From assembly GCA_963718195.1 (NCBI GenBank), contig CAVQYQ010000004.1, forward strand, positions 248,001-312,000: a stretch of DNA of 64,000 nt, given 5' to 3'. Numbering within the stretch: position 1 is the first letter of the stretch; each line of letters begins with the position of its first letter. The stretch comes from MADRE3 sp963718195 (GTDB lineage: Bacteria; Desulfobacterota; Desulfobulbia; Desulfobulbales; Desulfocapsaceae). The notes under the pieces were generated by a model that was not told where the DNA came from, searched no databases, and saw only the letters and a program-made list of their open reading frames with translations. The position numbers and the translations under genes are program-made. Positions 44,201-53,766 of the stretch are shown here, in pieces.

Positions 44201-46299
44201 TTGAAATCCCATAATCCGTCACCGCTGCCCGATGTTGTCAAGGCAAAACGTTCCTCGCTGTTGCGCAACGCTTCTTCGGAGGTTTTTCTGTCAGAGATAT
44301 CACGGGTGAAGGTGAGAACGTACTCTTCTCCTTCAAATGTGGTCAGTGATGCAGAAACCTCAACGACATGGGTCTCCCCATTTTTGGTCTTGTGCAATCC
44401 TTCAGCAGTGATGGAATCTTGTTCCCTCAAGTGGCGGATAAATGGTTCCCAGTTCTCCTGTGGAAAGAGCAAGTCAAAATCGAAGACTTTCAGTTTCATG
44501 AGTTCGGCCCGGGTATAACCGAGCGATTCCCACGCCTGGACATTACAATAGAACATAGTGGCGTCATCAGCTTTTACCCAAAATACTGACTCCGGGGCGG
44601 TGTCCACAGCCTGTTGGGTCATGCGGAGCTGTTCGTCGGCCCGTTTGCGTTCGGTGATGTCGATTATGCCGCCGTTCACATATCGGGTGCCGCCGGCATC
44701 CGGTGGGGAGAGGGAGCCGGAATCGTTTACCCAGCGGATTTCTCCATCAGCTTTGACAATACGATATTCAACAAAGAAGGGTTCGTCGTTGGCTAGTTTT
44801 TCGGATACCGCGCTGATAACTGAATTCAGATCATCCGAGTGAATGACACTTGCCTGGGTGCGCTTGTCAGTAAGAAAATCTGCTGCCGGGTAACCGGTAA
44901 GCGTTTCCACTCCGTCACTGATGAAATTCAATGTCCAGTGTTCGTCGTTCAGACATTGATAGATCGTAGCCGGTACGTTGGCGAGCATTGACCGGAAGAT
45001 TTTATCCCGTTCACGCAGCTCATCTTCCAGTGCTTTGCGTTCAGTAATGTCTGAAGTGGTACCGTACAGTCTAACAGGATTGTTATTGGCGTCTCTGAGT
45101 ATTCGCCCTTGTGTCTTCAGTGTACGTTTCTCACCGTCAGGCCGGGTAATTCGATATTCCGCTATATATTCAGAATCTTGGGCCAGTGCGGATTCAATCT
45201 TTTCATCAACAGAGCCTTTGTCGTCTGGATGAATGAGATCGGCAAGTAGATCAAATGATATTTCCTGGCTTGGCTCAACACCCATAATGTTGTACAGGGT
45301 TGCATCCCAGGTATAGGTTCCACTCGGCAGATCCCACTCCCACAATCCGATTCCAGCAAAGGTGAGGGTCAGGTCAAGTTGTCTCTTCTGGTTTCTCAAT
45401 AGAGCTGTAGCATCATCGACTTCCCTGCTAATGATTTGGTTTTTTTGCAGGAGTATGAATACCAGAAACGCCAGACCGAGACTGATAGCACTACCGAGGA
45501 AAAGGGTAACTTCGGCAACTTCGTTATTGGGTCCATCGTTAAAAACATCGTTGAACTGCCAAATAAAGGAAATAGTGGCCCCTCCAAGAACATTCTTGGT
45601 AATTGTTTCATGGATTGGGTCCTCAACGCTGCGTTTGACCATCTTTTGTTCTTCTCTGGTCCCGGTGCCGACATCATATTCACCCTCTATTGCAAGTCCA
45701 AGTCCCACCGGCTGGTGGATCTTAAACAGGTCGTCAATCACATCAGTGAGGTTAAGTGTACCCAAAATGGCAATCTGCTCACCAGCTGTGTCAACGACCA
45801 GAACAACAGGAGCCTTGACCGTTTCATCAGCGGTTACAAACACGCGACCCAGGGTTATCTGCCCTTGCCTAACTAAACCGTTTCTCAATGTTTCAAGAAT
45901 CGTTGCCTGTTTATTTACACTCATCTGCTCCAGCTCGGTTTCCGCGTAGGAGTCTGTGTATAGTAATTCCCAGCTTTTCCCATTATCCTGACGACTGAAA
46001 ATAGTCATTGAGTCAATAAAAGACCCGACTGACAGTGAGGCAAGAGAGTCCAGGACCCCGAAAAATTCGTCTTCGGTGACTTCGTCTGAGTTCTCATAAA
46101 CAGCAGTCAAGCCCATAATAGGGCCGTAACTTTCTTCAATCCAGTAAACGACGATGGAAGAAAACCAGCCAGCTGCCTGGGAGGCCTCTTTTTCCCACGT
46201 CGTCCGGGCATGGTTTGACAGCATATTGCTCAGGAAAAGAGCAGCTGAGCATCCGAGAATGAATATCAAGGCGGCAATCAAAAAGGGTTTGCTTTTCAC
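41221..46299 (-). CDS. Hybrid sensor histidine kinase: CHASE-like, five PAS, HisKA-HATPase, two receivers, Hpt
   Basis: A 1692-residue inner-membrane kinase. Membrane helices at about 8-28 and 264-286 bracket a periplasmic CHASE-like domain. Five PAS domains follow (about 305-420, 430-550, 560-670, 680-797, 805-915). The phospho-accepting His is in NMSHEIRTPMN (about 966); the ATPase has NNAVKF, DTGIGM and GTGLGL. Two receivers carry Asp in IMDWKMPGMDG (about 1256) and LMDCQMPVMDG (about 1401), and an Hpt domain has His in LAHTLKGVAGN (about 1544). A further 90 residues end the protein. The start is a GTG with GGAG upstream. The complete phosphorelay, next to a TorT-like protein, recalls TorS, but with many more input domains. 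Confidence 0.93.
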   Translation of the reverse strand: MKSKPFLIAALIFILGCSAALFLSNMLSNHARTTWEKEASQAAGWFSSIVVYWIEESYGPIMGLTAVYENSDEVTEDEFFGVLDSLASLSVGSFIDSMTIFSRQDNGKSWELLYTDSYAETELEQMSVNKQATILETLRNGLVRQGQITLGRVFVTADETVKAPVVLVVDTAGEQIAILGTLNLTDVIDDLFKIHQPVGLGLAIEGEYDVGTGTREEQKMVKRSVEDPIHETITKNVLGGATISFIWQFNDVFNDGPNNEVAEVTLFLGSAISLGLAFLVFILLQKNQIISREVDDATALLRNQKRQLDLTLTFAGIGLWEWDLPSGTYTWDATLYNIMGVEPSQEISFDLLADLIHPDDKGSVDEKIESALAQDSEYIAEYRITRPDGEKRTLKTQGRILRDANNNPVRLYGTTSDITERKALEDELRERDKIFRSMLANVPATIYQCLNDEHWTLNFISDGVETLTGYPAADFLTDKRTQASVIHSDDLNSVISAVSEKLANDEPFFVEYRIVKADGEIRWVNDSGSLSPPDAGGTRYVNGGIIDITERKRADEQLRMTQQAVDTAPESVFWVKADDATMFYCNVQAWESLGYTRAELMKLKVFDFDLLFPQENWEPFIRHLREQDSITAEGLHKTKNGETHVVEVSASLTTFEGEEYVLTFTRDISDRKTSEEALRNSEERFALTTSGSGDGLWDFNILAKSFWYSDRFRALLGYDSEEDYPNTLESWSDGLHPEDREYTLDAFHTHLENKVPYDVEYRLKTKQGEYRWFRVRGKSLRDESGRSYRTAGSITDITEHKNTLSLLESVFDATPIPLFISDFETGETKRVNTANADFANLTVEELMIADSTKIYTDPERDRPRLVKAFQTGSQLELQMNRLGTGEPRWCLFQGTVIDYYGRKSLLGSFVDITERKNIEAALNTRVKELDETQSAMLNMMDDLDEEKERAEAATVAKSDFLANMSHEIRTPMNAIIGMSHLALQTELDRKQRNYIRKVNRSAEALLGIINDILDFSKIEAGKLDMEQVDFRLEDVFDSLANLVGLKTEEKGLELLFDLPAELPTGLIGDPLRLGQVLINIGNNAVKFTEQGDIVIRAAVVEESDEQVELHFSVRDTGIGMNEEQQSKLFQSFSQADTSTTRRYGGTGLGLAISKKLTELMGGEIWVESEPGVGSTFHFTVQLGKQQGALSQRRSTTSELGALRVLVVDDNSSAREILSNILASFGLEVDQAGTGLAALAKIEEANKLDPYKLVIMDWKMPGMDGIETTRKINSDPALTSVPTVIMVTAYGREEAAQSAAGVTINSFLTKPVTASSLHEAILQAMGHEVESRSDGHSRHESAAADIARLRGARILLVEDNEINQELATDLLTSNGMIVEVANDGKEALTMLDALEFDGVLMDCQMPVMDGYEATRRLRMQERFRDLPILAMTANAMAGDREKVLDAGMNDHIAKPINVNDMFHLMAKWISPATPVAAVAQVQEKQDIIPELDGINTVDGLARVQGNSKLYLKLLRKTAQSQSEFIGEFSEAVKQGDWELATRLAHTLKGVAGNIGAESLQAACADLENLAKEQQIVDPALAAAEVELQRVLNSVKILADKNKVETEISATNDGSTPVIVDELRLAEVLNTLSTAISEYDTGAQDIIDNEEALFKAAGFTTELKQITASLESYDFDSALSCCEAMNKKLNITIA

Positions 46300-46348
46300 C
46301 GTATCTCCTGCTGATTATGTATTATTGCATCGGCTCATTTGATCCTGC

Positions 46349-47461
46349 CTATTCATTGACACTGAATGTCGGCCGAAACCCTCTGGGAGGAAGTGTTCCA
46401 GCTGGGTCCCACATCTCGATATTGTCCTGGCTGACGATTACTACGGTGGGGGCGACGTGTTTAAAGTAATCACGATTTTCGAGTCGACGGATCATGGTAT
46501 CCACTGCAATTTTGGAAAGCAGGACCGTTGAATCGGTTGGAGCACCCTCGATGATTCCCTGTCTGATACCGCGATCAATTCCAGGTGTGAAATAATAGGA
46601 TATGACCTGAATCACGTCAGACAATTTACGCCTTCTCAGCAAAGGCACTGCAGCCTCTGCCGTGGGAGCAGTACCGACGATGAAATCGATATTTCCTTTG
46701 TGGTCATCAAGGACTTTGGCAATCAATTTCCCCTGACTGAACTTCCCGGTATCACCATACTCAGTTGCAATGATGGTGATCGGTTTATCTTTAATCGCCG
46801 CAGCAAACCCTTCGACTCCGGATTCTACCCAACCGGCTCCATCAGGCCCGGGGAACCAGGCGACCTTGACCGGTTTCCCCATCGCCTTTTGTCGCTGAGC
46901 CAAAAAAGCTCCTGCCTGTGACCCCATATTCTTAAATGATGACGCGACTCGTGATGCGATGTTTGGGGAGTCAATGGTATTGGCCAGATCAACCGTAGGA
47001 ATTCCTTTTTGGGCTGCCTGTTCTACTAAATCGTTTAAGCCGGTTTCAGAGATGGCACCAATGATGAGACCATCCGGTTTTTCAGCAGCAAGACACGCTT
47101 CTATCTGCCCGCGCTGAATGTCAAGGTTTTCATACCCACCGGCCTCGTGAATGATTAATCGAACACCCTGGCGCTTCGCCTCGCTGATGAGACCATAATT
47201 AGCACTCAGCCAGTAGGAGTCTTTCAGGTGCGGAATAAACGCGAACAGTCGCCATGGCTTTGCCGCCCCGTCAAGCGGAACGTAGTCGATTGATTTCTGT
47301 TTCAACTCATTGTTGAATGGTGGGGTCCAGATATCCACCTGAGTTGACCAGGAATCGTCGGCAGCAATGGTCGTTTTTGTTAAGATTACAACACTGGCGA
47401 TGACGATGAAACTAATCACCGGAAGCAAAAATGATCGTCTGATCCTGCTCAAATTACACAT
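46349..47461 (-). CDS. TorT-like periplasmic binding protein
   Basis: A 370-residue periplasmic protein of the sugar-binding type I fold with an N-terminal signal anchor (RSFLLPVISFIVIASVVILT). It matches E. coli TorT in several blocks: PHLKDSYWLSANYGLISEAKRQGV, HEAGGYENL, NIDFIVGTAPTAEAAV, EGAPTDSTV and the C-terminal RPTFSVNE. TorT binds trimethylamine N-oxide and presents it to the sensor kinase TorS. Here the kinase gene follows after 49 bp and the multi-SBP sensor precedes by 10 bp. The ligand may be TMAO or another small molecule. The ATG at 47461 has AAGGG upstream; the frame extends 20 codons further. Confidence 0.88.
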   Translation of the reverse strand: MCNLSRIRRSFLLPVISFIVIASVVILTKTTIAADDSWSTQVDIWTPPFNNELKQKSIDYVPLDGAAKPWRLFAFIPHLKDSYWLSANYGLISEAKRQGVRLIIHEAGGYENLDIQRGQIEACLAAEKPDGLIIGAISETGLNDLVEQAAQKGIPTVDLANTIDSPNIASRVASSFKNMGSQAGAFLAQRQKAMGKPVKVAWFPGPDGAGWVESGVEGFAAAIKDKPITIIATEYGDTGKFSQGKLIAKVLDDHKGNIDFIVGTAPTAEAAVPLLRRRKLSDVIQVISYYFTPGIDRGIRQGIIEGAPTDSTVLLSKIAVDTMIRRLENRDYFKHVAPTVVIVSQDNIEMWDPAGTLPPRGFRPTFSVNE

Positions 47462-47471
47462 AATTATTCCC

Positions 47472-50400
47472 TTAATGGATCTTGTACTTGGTTGTACCAT
47501 CACTTTTTTCGAGCAGGTCATTGATTTCTTGTTTCAACTCGATCATCTTCAGCTCACGTCCAACGGCAAGTTTACGAAAGCGTTCCAGGTCGTTGAATTT
47601 GTCACGGAGTTCTTTTTCGATCTTTTTCATATCAGTCACATCTACTGTCCAACCAAGGACACCAGGTTCATTTTCATAATCAAACGCGTAGAAGGTGACG
47701 AGCATGTCGCGGATCTCCCTATTCCGGTCGTATAGTTTGACCTCATAATTTTCGAGCCTGCCATGCTTTACCAGGGCATCGATCATGGCTTTTCGACTTT
47801 CGGGATCAACATAGAGCCCTTCCGGGGTGTCACCTTCCTTGAGACCCGTTAGTTGAGACCAGTTCCTGTTGGTAAATCGAAACACACCATTCACTGTTAT
47901 CGCGACACCAACCGGACTGGTGTTCATCATTTCATCTAATCGATCGCGCTCCCTGAACAATGCGGCTTCCATTTCCTTTCGTCCGGTAATGTCAATAAAT
48001 GTTACCAGCAGAGAGCCTTCGAATACGCTTCCTGCTATCATGACGCTTTTGACCGCTCCCGACTTGCAGGTCAATTGATACTCTGCAGCTTTTATTTCGG
48101 TCCCTTCCCTATGCGCATTTTCTACTGCAGCACTCCATGACTCATATGCCCGTTGGCGATATTGGGGATCCGGGTATGCGTGTTCAAACCAATGGTCTAT
48201 TGTCGAAATATCCTCTAGCGTATAGCCGAACAGTTCAGTAAGTTTCGGGTTAATCTCGGCAATGGTGCCATCTTCCCTGACATAACAAAGAGGGATCGAT
48301 ACACCGTCGAACAGAAACCGGAATTTGGCTTCACTCTCTAGAATTTCCCGCTCCGCCTGTTTGCGCTCGGTTATGTCGAGCAGCCATCCCAGTATCCCCT
48401 CCTCTTCCTCATAGGTAATGGGAATATAGGATATCAGCATATCACGAATTTGGTTATCTTTATTGAACATCTGTATTTCATGATTTGAAACCTGGCCATC
48501 TCTTTGCATCATTGCAATAATATCGTCACGCTCAGTAGGATGGACATAGAGATCTGGTGATTGGTCTCCAACTTTTACACCAAATTGCGCCTCAAACGAC
48601 GGGTTGGTGAAATGAATCACTCCACCGGTAGAAAAAGCTACAGCAATGGGACTTTTATCAAGAATCTCCTGTAACTGATCTTTAGTCGTTTGAACTTCAT
48701 GGGCCGCTTTAATTCGCTCACTCACATCCTGGAAAACGATAACAGCCCCGACAACTGAGCCATGCCGAATCATCGGTGTGGCTGAGTATTCCACGGGAAC
48801 GCTTGTACCATCCTTGCGCCAGAGCACCTCATCATTGATCGTATGTCTGACTCCGTCGGTAAAACTCTTGTTCATCGGGCAGTCACGTATATCGAAGGGT
48901 GAGCCGTCCGGATGGCTGTGGTGGATGCGGTCATGGATTGAGTGACCAAGCAGTTCCTCTTCGGTATAGCCCAGCATGAGCAGGGCTGACGCATTGACAA
49001 ATGTCGCCTGTCCGGCGGTATTTACCTCTATCAGACCTTCACCCATGGATGAGAGAATCAGACGGGAGTGTTCCTCTGCTGCGGTAAGCTCTGCTGTACG
49101 CTCTTGCACGGTGTCTTCAAGTGTATCTTTGGCACTGGCGAGTAGCTTGCTGGTACGCTGTCCCAACACCAGCACAAGTATGGTGACACCCGTTGAGAGC
49201 ATGAGCGTAAGCCCCAAGACAACAAAAAGAATATTGCGAACGTATATGTAATTGGACATCGCTTCCTCGACATCTATTTCAACCGCGACCCCGACATCCA
49301 AATTCATATCCCATAACCATGCACCAAAAACCGGAACACCTCGATAGTCCCGGTATCCCTCAACATCCATGTCAATGACGAGGGCTGCGGAATCGAGTTT
49401 GCTCCCTCTGGACTCGTTCCGGCTGGCAATTGCCCGTTCAGCCATAAAGGTCAGTGGTCGTTCAGCTCTTGCAATTAAAGGGTTCTCTCCTTTCACCAGG
49501 TTCACGCCAGGATCTTTAAGCACGAGCTGCATTGAACTGGACTGGCCTTCCTCAAGCAATCCTATCTGGAGCAACTGGGCTTCAAAACGACTATTGGTGA
49601 GGAGAACTCCGTTTTTGTTAAAAGCATACGTTTCTTGTGAATAGGTATCTCCGGCCACTTGTAAAGACTCGGTAAGTCCCTTCGTCGGGTCAACTCGCAC
49701 GGTAAATACAGCAATAATATCCCCATTTTTATTTTCGATCGGTCCCATGAAAAACATGGTGGGTGGCATTTCCGGGGATTTGGTGACCTCAGTTTTGCCC
49801 AGATGAACATCTGAACGAATTGGCGGAACAAACAACAGTTCACCCTCAAAGGCACGCCTGATCAGATCCGGCCTTTGGTCTGCAATGAGATTTCGTGTCC
49901 CGATATTAGTGTCTCGTCTGGAACCAATACTTATATAGTCCGGACTGATAATGAAAAAGCCGATATTATCAAACACCCCGGGATCATTCTCAAAGAATTT
50001 CCGGGCATCTCTAAGTGCTGGGGCGGAAAGAAGCGTTTCTCTTTGAGGAGGAACCTGTAACAAACGCTCGGTTGCTTCCATCAAAACCGGGTTTTGACCA
50101 AGCTGTTTGAGCATGTTCTTCCTGTCCCTGGCCCAGTATTCGAGCGCATAGTCAGCAATTTTTAGTCCGCCCCGAAGGCTGCTTTCAGTGTTCGATAATA
50201 CTTTCTGGCGGATACTTCCCAACGCCAGCCACCCCATGACGATGACGATCATGATAAACATGACCAGGCCGACAAATACGTATGTCCTGAATCTTTTTGA
50301 ACCAAATATTTCTGAGACACGTTCTGCCTTGATGAATTTCAAAACGACCAAGGCGAGCAAGAGCAGAAGGAGTAACGCTGTCAAGCCGTATTTGAGAATT

Positions 50401-52736
50401 TGCATATACGAAACATGATCAACAACGGCTGCTGCAGGTTTCGGGGCTTCTTCCAACAGCCATTGTCTACGGAGGTGTAACAGCTCGTCCTGCGGCACCG
50501 AAGCGATAGCCTTGTCGAGAATACCAACCAATTCAGGCCAATCATTCCGGACACCTACCATGAAAGCATCCTGCTGCCCCTCTTCTCCCAGGAATAGATA
50601 ATTGGACAATCTGAGGTTACTGAGGCCCTGCTCAGCGATCAGGTAGTTTCCAACACCAGAGTCAAGCACCGCAGCTTTAGCCTGATCGTGAGCCACCGCC
50701 TGTAATGCAGCACTCGGGTTCTCTGTCTCAATAATCGTGCAACCGGGACACGTTTCTCTCACATAGGCTGCGTCTGAATACCCTTTAGGGATTGCCAATG
50801 TGCTCTCTGCAAAATCTTCAATGGAACTCACACCGTGAGTATTCCAGCGAACGAAAAGACCCGTGAGATTCTTAAAGTAAGGGGTGGAGAACAACATGTA
50901 CGCCAATCGTTCTTCAGTCATTGCAACCCCGTGAAGCGCGTCGACTCTTTTGTTTTTCACATCATTTACCGCGCTGTTCCAGTCATCCGTACTCTGCCAC
51001 TCGATTGTAAACCCAGCCAGGTCAGAGAGCAGCTCCAGGTATTCGACACTGAATCCCTGCGGCTTGCCACCTTTAAAAAAATCATACGGAGGAAAGGTCT
51101 TGTCGTTAATAACGCGGATTACCGGGTGCTCTTTCAACCAGATGCGTTCTTCAGGGGTTAAATCAAGAACAGACGCTTCAGCCTGAAGACGGTTCAGCCA
51201 TTTGTCGCTTAAAACTTGAAATTCTTCATCAGTTATTTCGGCCATACCTTTAGACAGGATACTTGCCAGGATGCTATCCTTTTTAGGGACGGCTAGATGA
51301 AGGGGCATGGGTCGACCAGCCCCGATACCCAGCTCACCACCCACTTTTAAATTAGTCATCAGGTGTTTGTCCATCAGGTAGTTAACAGCAGGCATGATGT
51401 CGTAGAGAGCGTCGGCTTGTCCAACAGATACCGCTCGCATTGATTCAACAATATCCCTGACCTCCACGACTTCCACTTCCGGATACTCCTTGAGCAGCTC
51501 GGCAATATGAAATCCCTTGGGCACCGCAATTCGTTTACCGTACAGGTCCGTGATGGAGGTAACCAGCGGAAAATCCTTGCGAGTAAAGAGCGTCTGGGCC
51601 AGGGTTACAAATGGAGGGGTGTAGCTGAGGTAAGCTTCTCTCTCTGGTGTTTTGGCAATATTGAGCATGACATCCAGCTCACCTGACTTCATCATGGTCA
51701 GAAATTCATCCCAGCTTGGACCAGTGATGAATTGAATACTGAATCCAATTTTTTCAGCCAGTAGACGCATGTAGTCGATGGAGAACCCTTTGGGCCGGTT
51801 ATGCTCGGCAAAATTGAAGGGAGGGCTTGTGGTTTCGTTCTGTACACGAATGATCGGGTGAGCTTCGAGCCAGGCGTGCTCTTCTTCGGTAAATCTAATT
51901 TTATTTGTGTTGGCAGCTGGTGCTTTCTCTTCAACCCGATTGACCCACTGATTTTTTATGGCATTTTTTTTCGTCGTCGGAATTGTATTGAAAACCTTAT
52001 CGATGAGTTTTTGCAAGACCGGCCAATCCTTGCGGACTGCCATATGTATTGTTTGAGCTTTAAAGGGCACTGTTGATCTGGGTTTAATGCCAGGCAAGGT
52101 AAGCTCGTTGATGTGGTAAGATGTTGAGATTAAATCGCCGATATAGGCGTCTGCCTCACCGATTACGATTTTTGCCAATGCGTCTTGAATGGTTGAGACG
52201 GTTATCACCTTGTAATGGGGATACTGTGATTGTAAAACATCTTCTATGGTGTACCCCTTAACAACAACGGTGGTCTTGTTTTGCAGATCGGTAAATTCAG
52301 AAATGGTTGGGTCGTCGCTACGGGTAAAAACAAACTCAGGCAGCGCCAGGTACGGCTCAGTAAACCGGAGAAACTCTTCCCGATCAGTGGAATGGTAAAG
52401 TGCCGGTAAAACGTCAATTTCTTTCCGGCGAGCCATTGATAAAAGTTCACTCCAAGGGGGACCGGTTATCACCTCAATCTCAAGACCGAGTTTCTCGCCT
52501 ATGATCTGCAAATAATCATTTGCAATACCAGCATACCCAGTTGCACCATCAACAAAATCAAAGGGCGCCCAGTCTGTTTCACCACCCACCACAATCTTTT
52601 GGTGAGAGGCCAGCCATGACTGCTCTTCTGGTGTGAGCTGCAACTCTTTCGTGTCAGCACCAATACTCAACACAGGCAGACATAGCAGGAGGAGGGATAT
52701 CCAGAGGGATAAACCACAAATCTGGACTTTTTGCAT
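47472..52736 (-). CDS. Membrane sensor with three SBP domains, a Cache-like domain and four PAS domains, no kinase
   Basis: About 1754 residues from the ATG at 52736 (AAGGAG upstream). After a signal peptide come three solute-binding domains of the SBP_bac_3 type, each starting with a TPEE or TEEE(x)WL...HP-like lead (about residues 35-275, 285-520, 530-770). Two membrane helices (about 785-840), a large Cache-like periplasmic domain (845-1160) and another helix (1170-1190) follow. Four PAS domains fill 1220-1705, then a charged coiled coil ends the protein. No HisKA, GGDEF, EAL or methyl-accepting segment is present, so its output must pass to the kinase encoded downstream. First gene of the operon. 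Confidence 0.9.
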   Translation of the reverse strand: MQKVQICGLSLWISLLLLCLPVLSIGADTKELQLTPEEQSWLASHQKIVVGGETDWAPFDFVDGATGYAGIANDYLQIIGEKLGLEIEVITGPPWSELLSMARRKEIDVLPALYHSTDREEFLRFTEPYLALPEFVFTRSDDPTISEFTDLQNKTTVVVKGYTIEDVLQSQYPHYKVITVSTIQDALAKIVIGEADAYIGDLISTSYHINELTLPGIKPRSTVPFKAQTIHMAVRKDWPVLQKLIDKVFNTIPTTKKNAIKNQWVNRVEEKAPAANTNKIRFTEEEHAWLEAHPIIRVQNETTSPPFNFAEHNRPKGFSIDYMRLLAEKIGFSIQFITGPSWDEFLTMMKSGELDVMLNIAKTPEREAYLSYTPPFVTLAQTLFTRKDFPLVTSITDLYGKRIAVPKGFHIAELLKEYPEVEVVEVRDIVESMRAVSVGQADALYDIMPAVNYLMDKHLMTNLKVGGELGIGAGRPMPLHLAVPKKDSILASILSKGMAEITDEEFQVLSDKWLNRLQAEASVLDLTPEERIWLKEHPVIRVINDKTFPPYDFFKGGKPQGFSVEYLELLSDLAGFTIEWQSTDDWNSAVNDVKNKRVDALHGVAMTEERLAYMLFSTPYFKNLTGLFVRWNTHGVSSIEDFAESTLAIPKGYSDAAYVRETCPGCTIIETENPSAALQAVAHDQAKAAVLDSGVGNYLIAEQGLSNLRLSNYLFLGEEGQQDAFMVGVRNDWPELVGILDKAIASVPQDELLHLRRQWLLEEAPKPAAAVVDHVSYMQILKYGLTALLLLLLLALVVLKFIKAERVSEIFGSKRFRTYVFVGLVMFIMIVIVMGWLALGSIRQKVLSNTESSLRGGLKIADYALEYWARDRKNMLKQLGQNPVLMEATERLLQVPPQRETLLSAPALRDARKFFENDPGVFDNIGFFIISPDYISIGSRRDTNIGTRNLIADQRPDLIRRAFEGELLFVPPIRSDVHLGKTEVTKSPEMPPTMFFMGPIENKNGDIIAVFTVRVDPTKGLTESLQVAGDTYSQETYAFNKNGVLLTNSRFEAQLLQIGLLEEGQSSSMQLVLKDPGVNLVKGENPLIARAERPLTFMAERAIASRNESRGSKLDSAALVIDMDVEGYRDYRGVPVFGAWLWDMNLDVGVAVEIDVEEAMSNYIYVRNILFVVLGLTLMLSTGVTILVLVLGQRTSKLLASAKDTLEDTVQERTAELTAAEEHSRLILSSMGEGLIEVNTAGQATFVNASALLMLGYTEEELLGHSIHDRIHHSHPDGSPFDIRDCPMNKSFTDGVRHTINDEVLWRKDGTSVPVEYSATPMIRHGSVVGAVIVFQDVSERIKAAHEVQTTKDQLQEILDKSPIAVAFSTGGVIHFTNPSFEAQFGVKVGDQSPDLYVHPTERDDIIAMMQRDGQVSNHEIQMFNKDNQIRDMLISYIPITYEEEEGILGWLLDITERKQAEREILESEAKFRFLFDGVSIPLCYVREDGTIAEINPKLTELFGYTLEDISTIDHWFEHAYPDPQYRQRAYESWSAAVENAHREGTEIKAAEYQLTCKSGAVKSVMIAGSVFEGSLLVTFIDITGRKEMEAALFRERDRLDEMMNTSPVGVAITVNGVFRFTNRNWSQLTGLKEGDTPEGLYVDPESRKAMIDALVKHGRLENYEVKLYDRNREIRDMLVTFYAFDYENEPGVLGWTVDVTDMKKIEKELRDKFNDLERFRKLAVGRELKMIELKQEINDLLEKSDGTTKYKIH

Positions 52737-53148
52737 AAAACACTCCTTACTGAAAAAATAGCGTCCTTGAGAAGTCACTGATAACTTTAACTATATAATA
52801 TATTTTGTTTTTTAAATTGACCGAGGACTTCCCACGATGAGCTGCGACAGGCTCGTCCATTTCAGTGCATAAAAATAGAGGTTCTTTCTCCAGATGAAAC
52901 CGCACTGAGGTTGGCAAGGAGGAAAAGCCTCTGCAAGCGCCTGATAATCTATCGCACGTCAGTTGGGATTGCAATTACCATAATGAAAAAGCGTTGGAAT
53001 AGTCTACATATCAGTGAGCTGATGAGTAATGGTCAAAAAGCAGTTGAGATGCAAACAGTGAAATAGTTTGGAATCCAGACACTATCATTTAACATCTGAT
53101 CATGAGTGCTTACTGTTCTGCTTATATCCTTAAAGAGGACGGTACACC
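52737..53148. other. Intergenic region between divergent genes
   Basis: No gene seen. An AT-rich stretch near 52785-52815 is the likely promoter region for the sensor operon. No clear operator. Confidence 0.4.
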
Positions 53149-53427
53149 ATGCATAAAGGGGACACCGTTATCGCTGACCACCCTGACAGCAGATCAAAAA
53201 AGTTCATCCGATCATATGGTATTGTTCAAGAAATAACCAAAGCAGGCAGTGTCGTCATTGAAATGGCAGATGGCTCTGTAATCACACGGGGTGTCAACTC
53301 AATCGCCGTCTATATCCAGCCTCCGTCTAACTGGCCGGAGCTGTATGAGCAACAGCAGGTTGAGTTCTCCCAGCCAAAGAGACCAATGATGGCTCATGGT
53401 TCATTCACCAGACGGGGACATCATTGA
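53149..53427 (+). CDS. Hypothetical small protein, SH3-barrel-like
   Basis: A 92-residue soluble protein beginning MHKGDTVIADHPDSRSKKFIRSYGIVQEI, with a beta-rich N-terminal half (GSVVIEMADGSVITRGVNSIAVYI) and a proline-, histidine-rich tail. The KGDxV opening and strand pattern resemble small SH3-like barrels such as DUF3553, but the match is weak. GAGG precedes the ATG at a slightly long distance. Function unknown. Confidence 0.5.
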   Translation: MHKGDTVIADHPDSRSKKFIRSYGIVQEITKAGSVVIEMADGSVITRGVNSIAVYIQPPSNWPELYEQQQVEFSQPKRPMMAHGSFTRRGHH

Positions 53428-53766
53428 TTCAAACTAAAGATCTCTGTATATGCTGACAATACAATGCGTTGATTTCTAACAACCGACAGCTGGATAATCT
53501 ACTGTATCTTTATTCGTAAACCCTGGTTACCAAGTTTTTTTCAATATTATGCCTGTTCAGGATTGCGATGGGAGAAAGTTGTAATACATTAACCTAAGAG
53601 CGGACCGAAAATATCGGACAAGTCACTCTGGACCAATAGGACCAGAGATGATAGTGTATGTTTCACACGCAGTTATTTTCTTATAAGACTGCGTCGCCGA
53701 TATTATTTACGGCCACACGAGAACCAGCATCACCACATTTCCCAACCCTTTGCCAAGGAGGCACCC
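53428..53766. other. Intergenic region before dodecin
   Basis: No gene seen; short stops in all frames. A promoter for the dodecin gene is expected but not identified. Confidence 0.4.

Noticed and set aside
42641..45949. Several long plus-strand frames opposite the hybrid kinase gene
   Set aside because: They are antisense shadows of the kinase codons, without ribosome sites or known domains.
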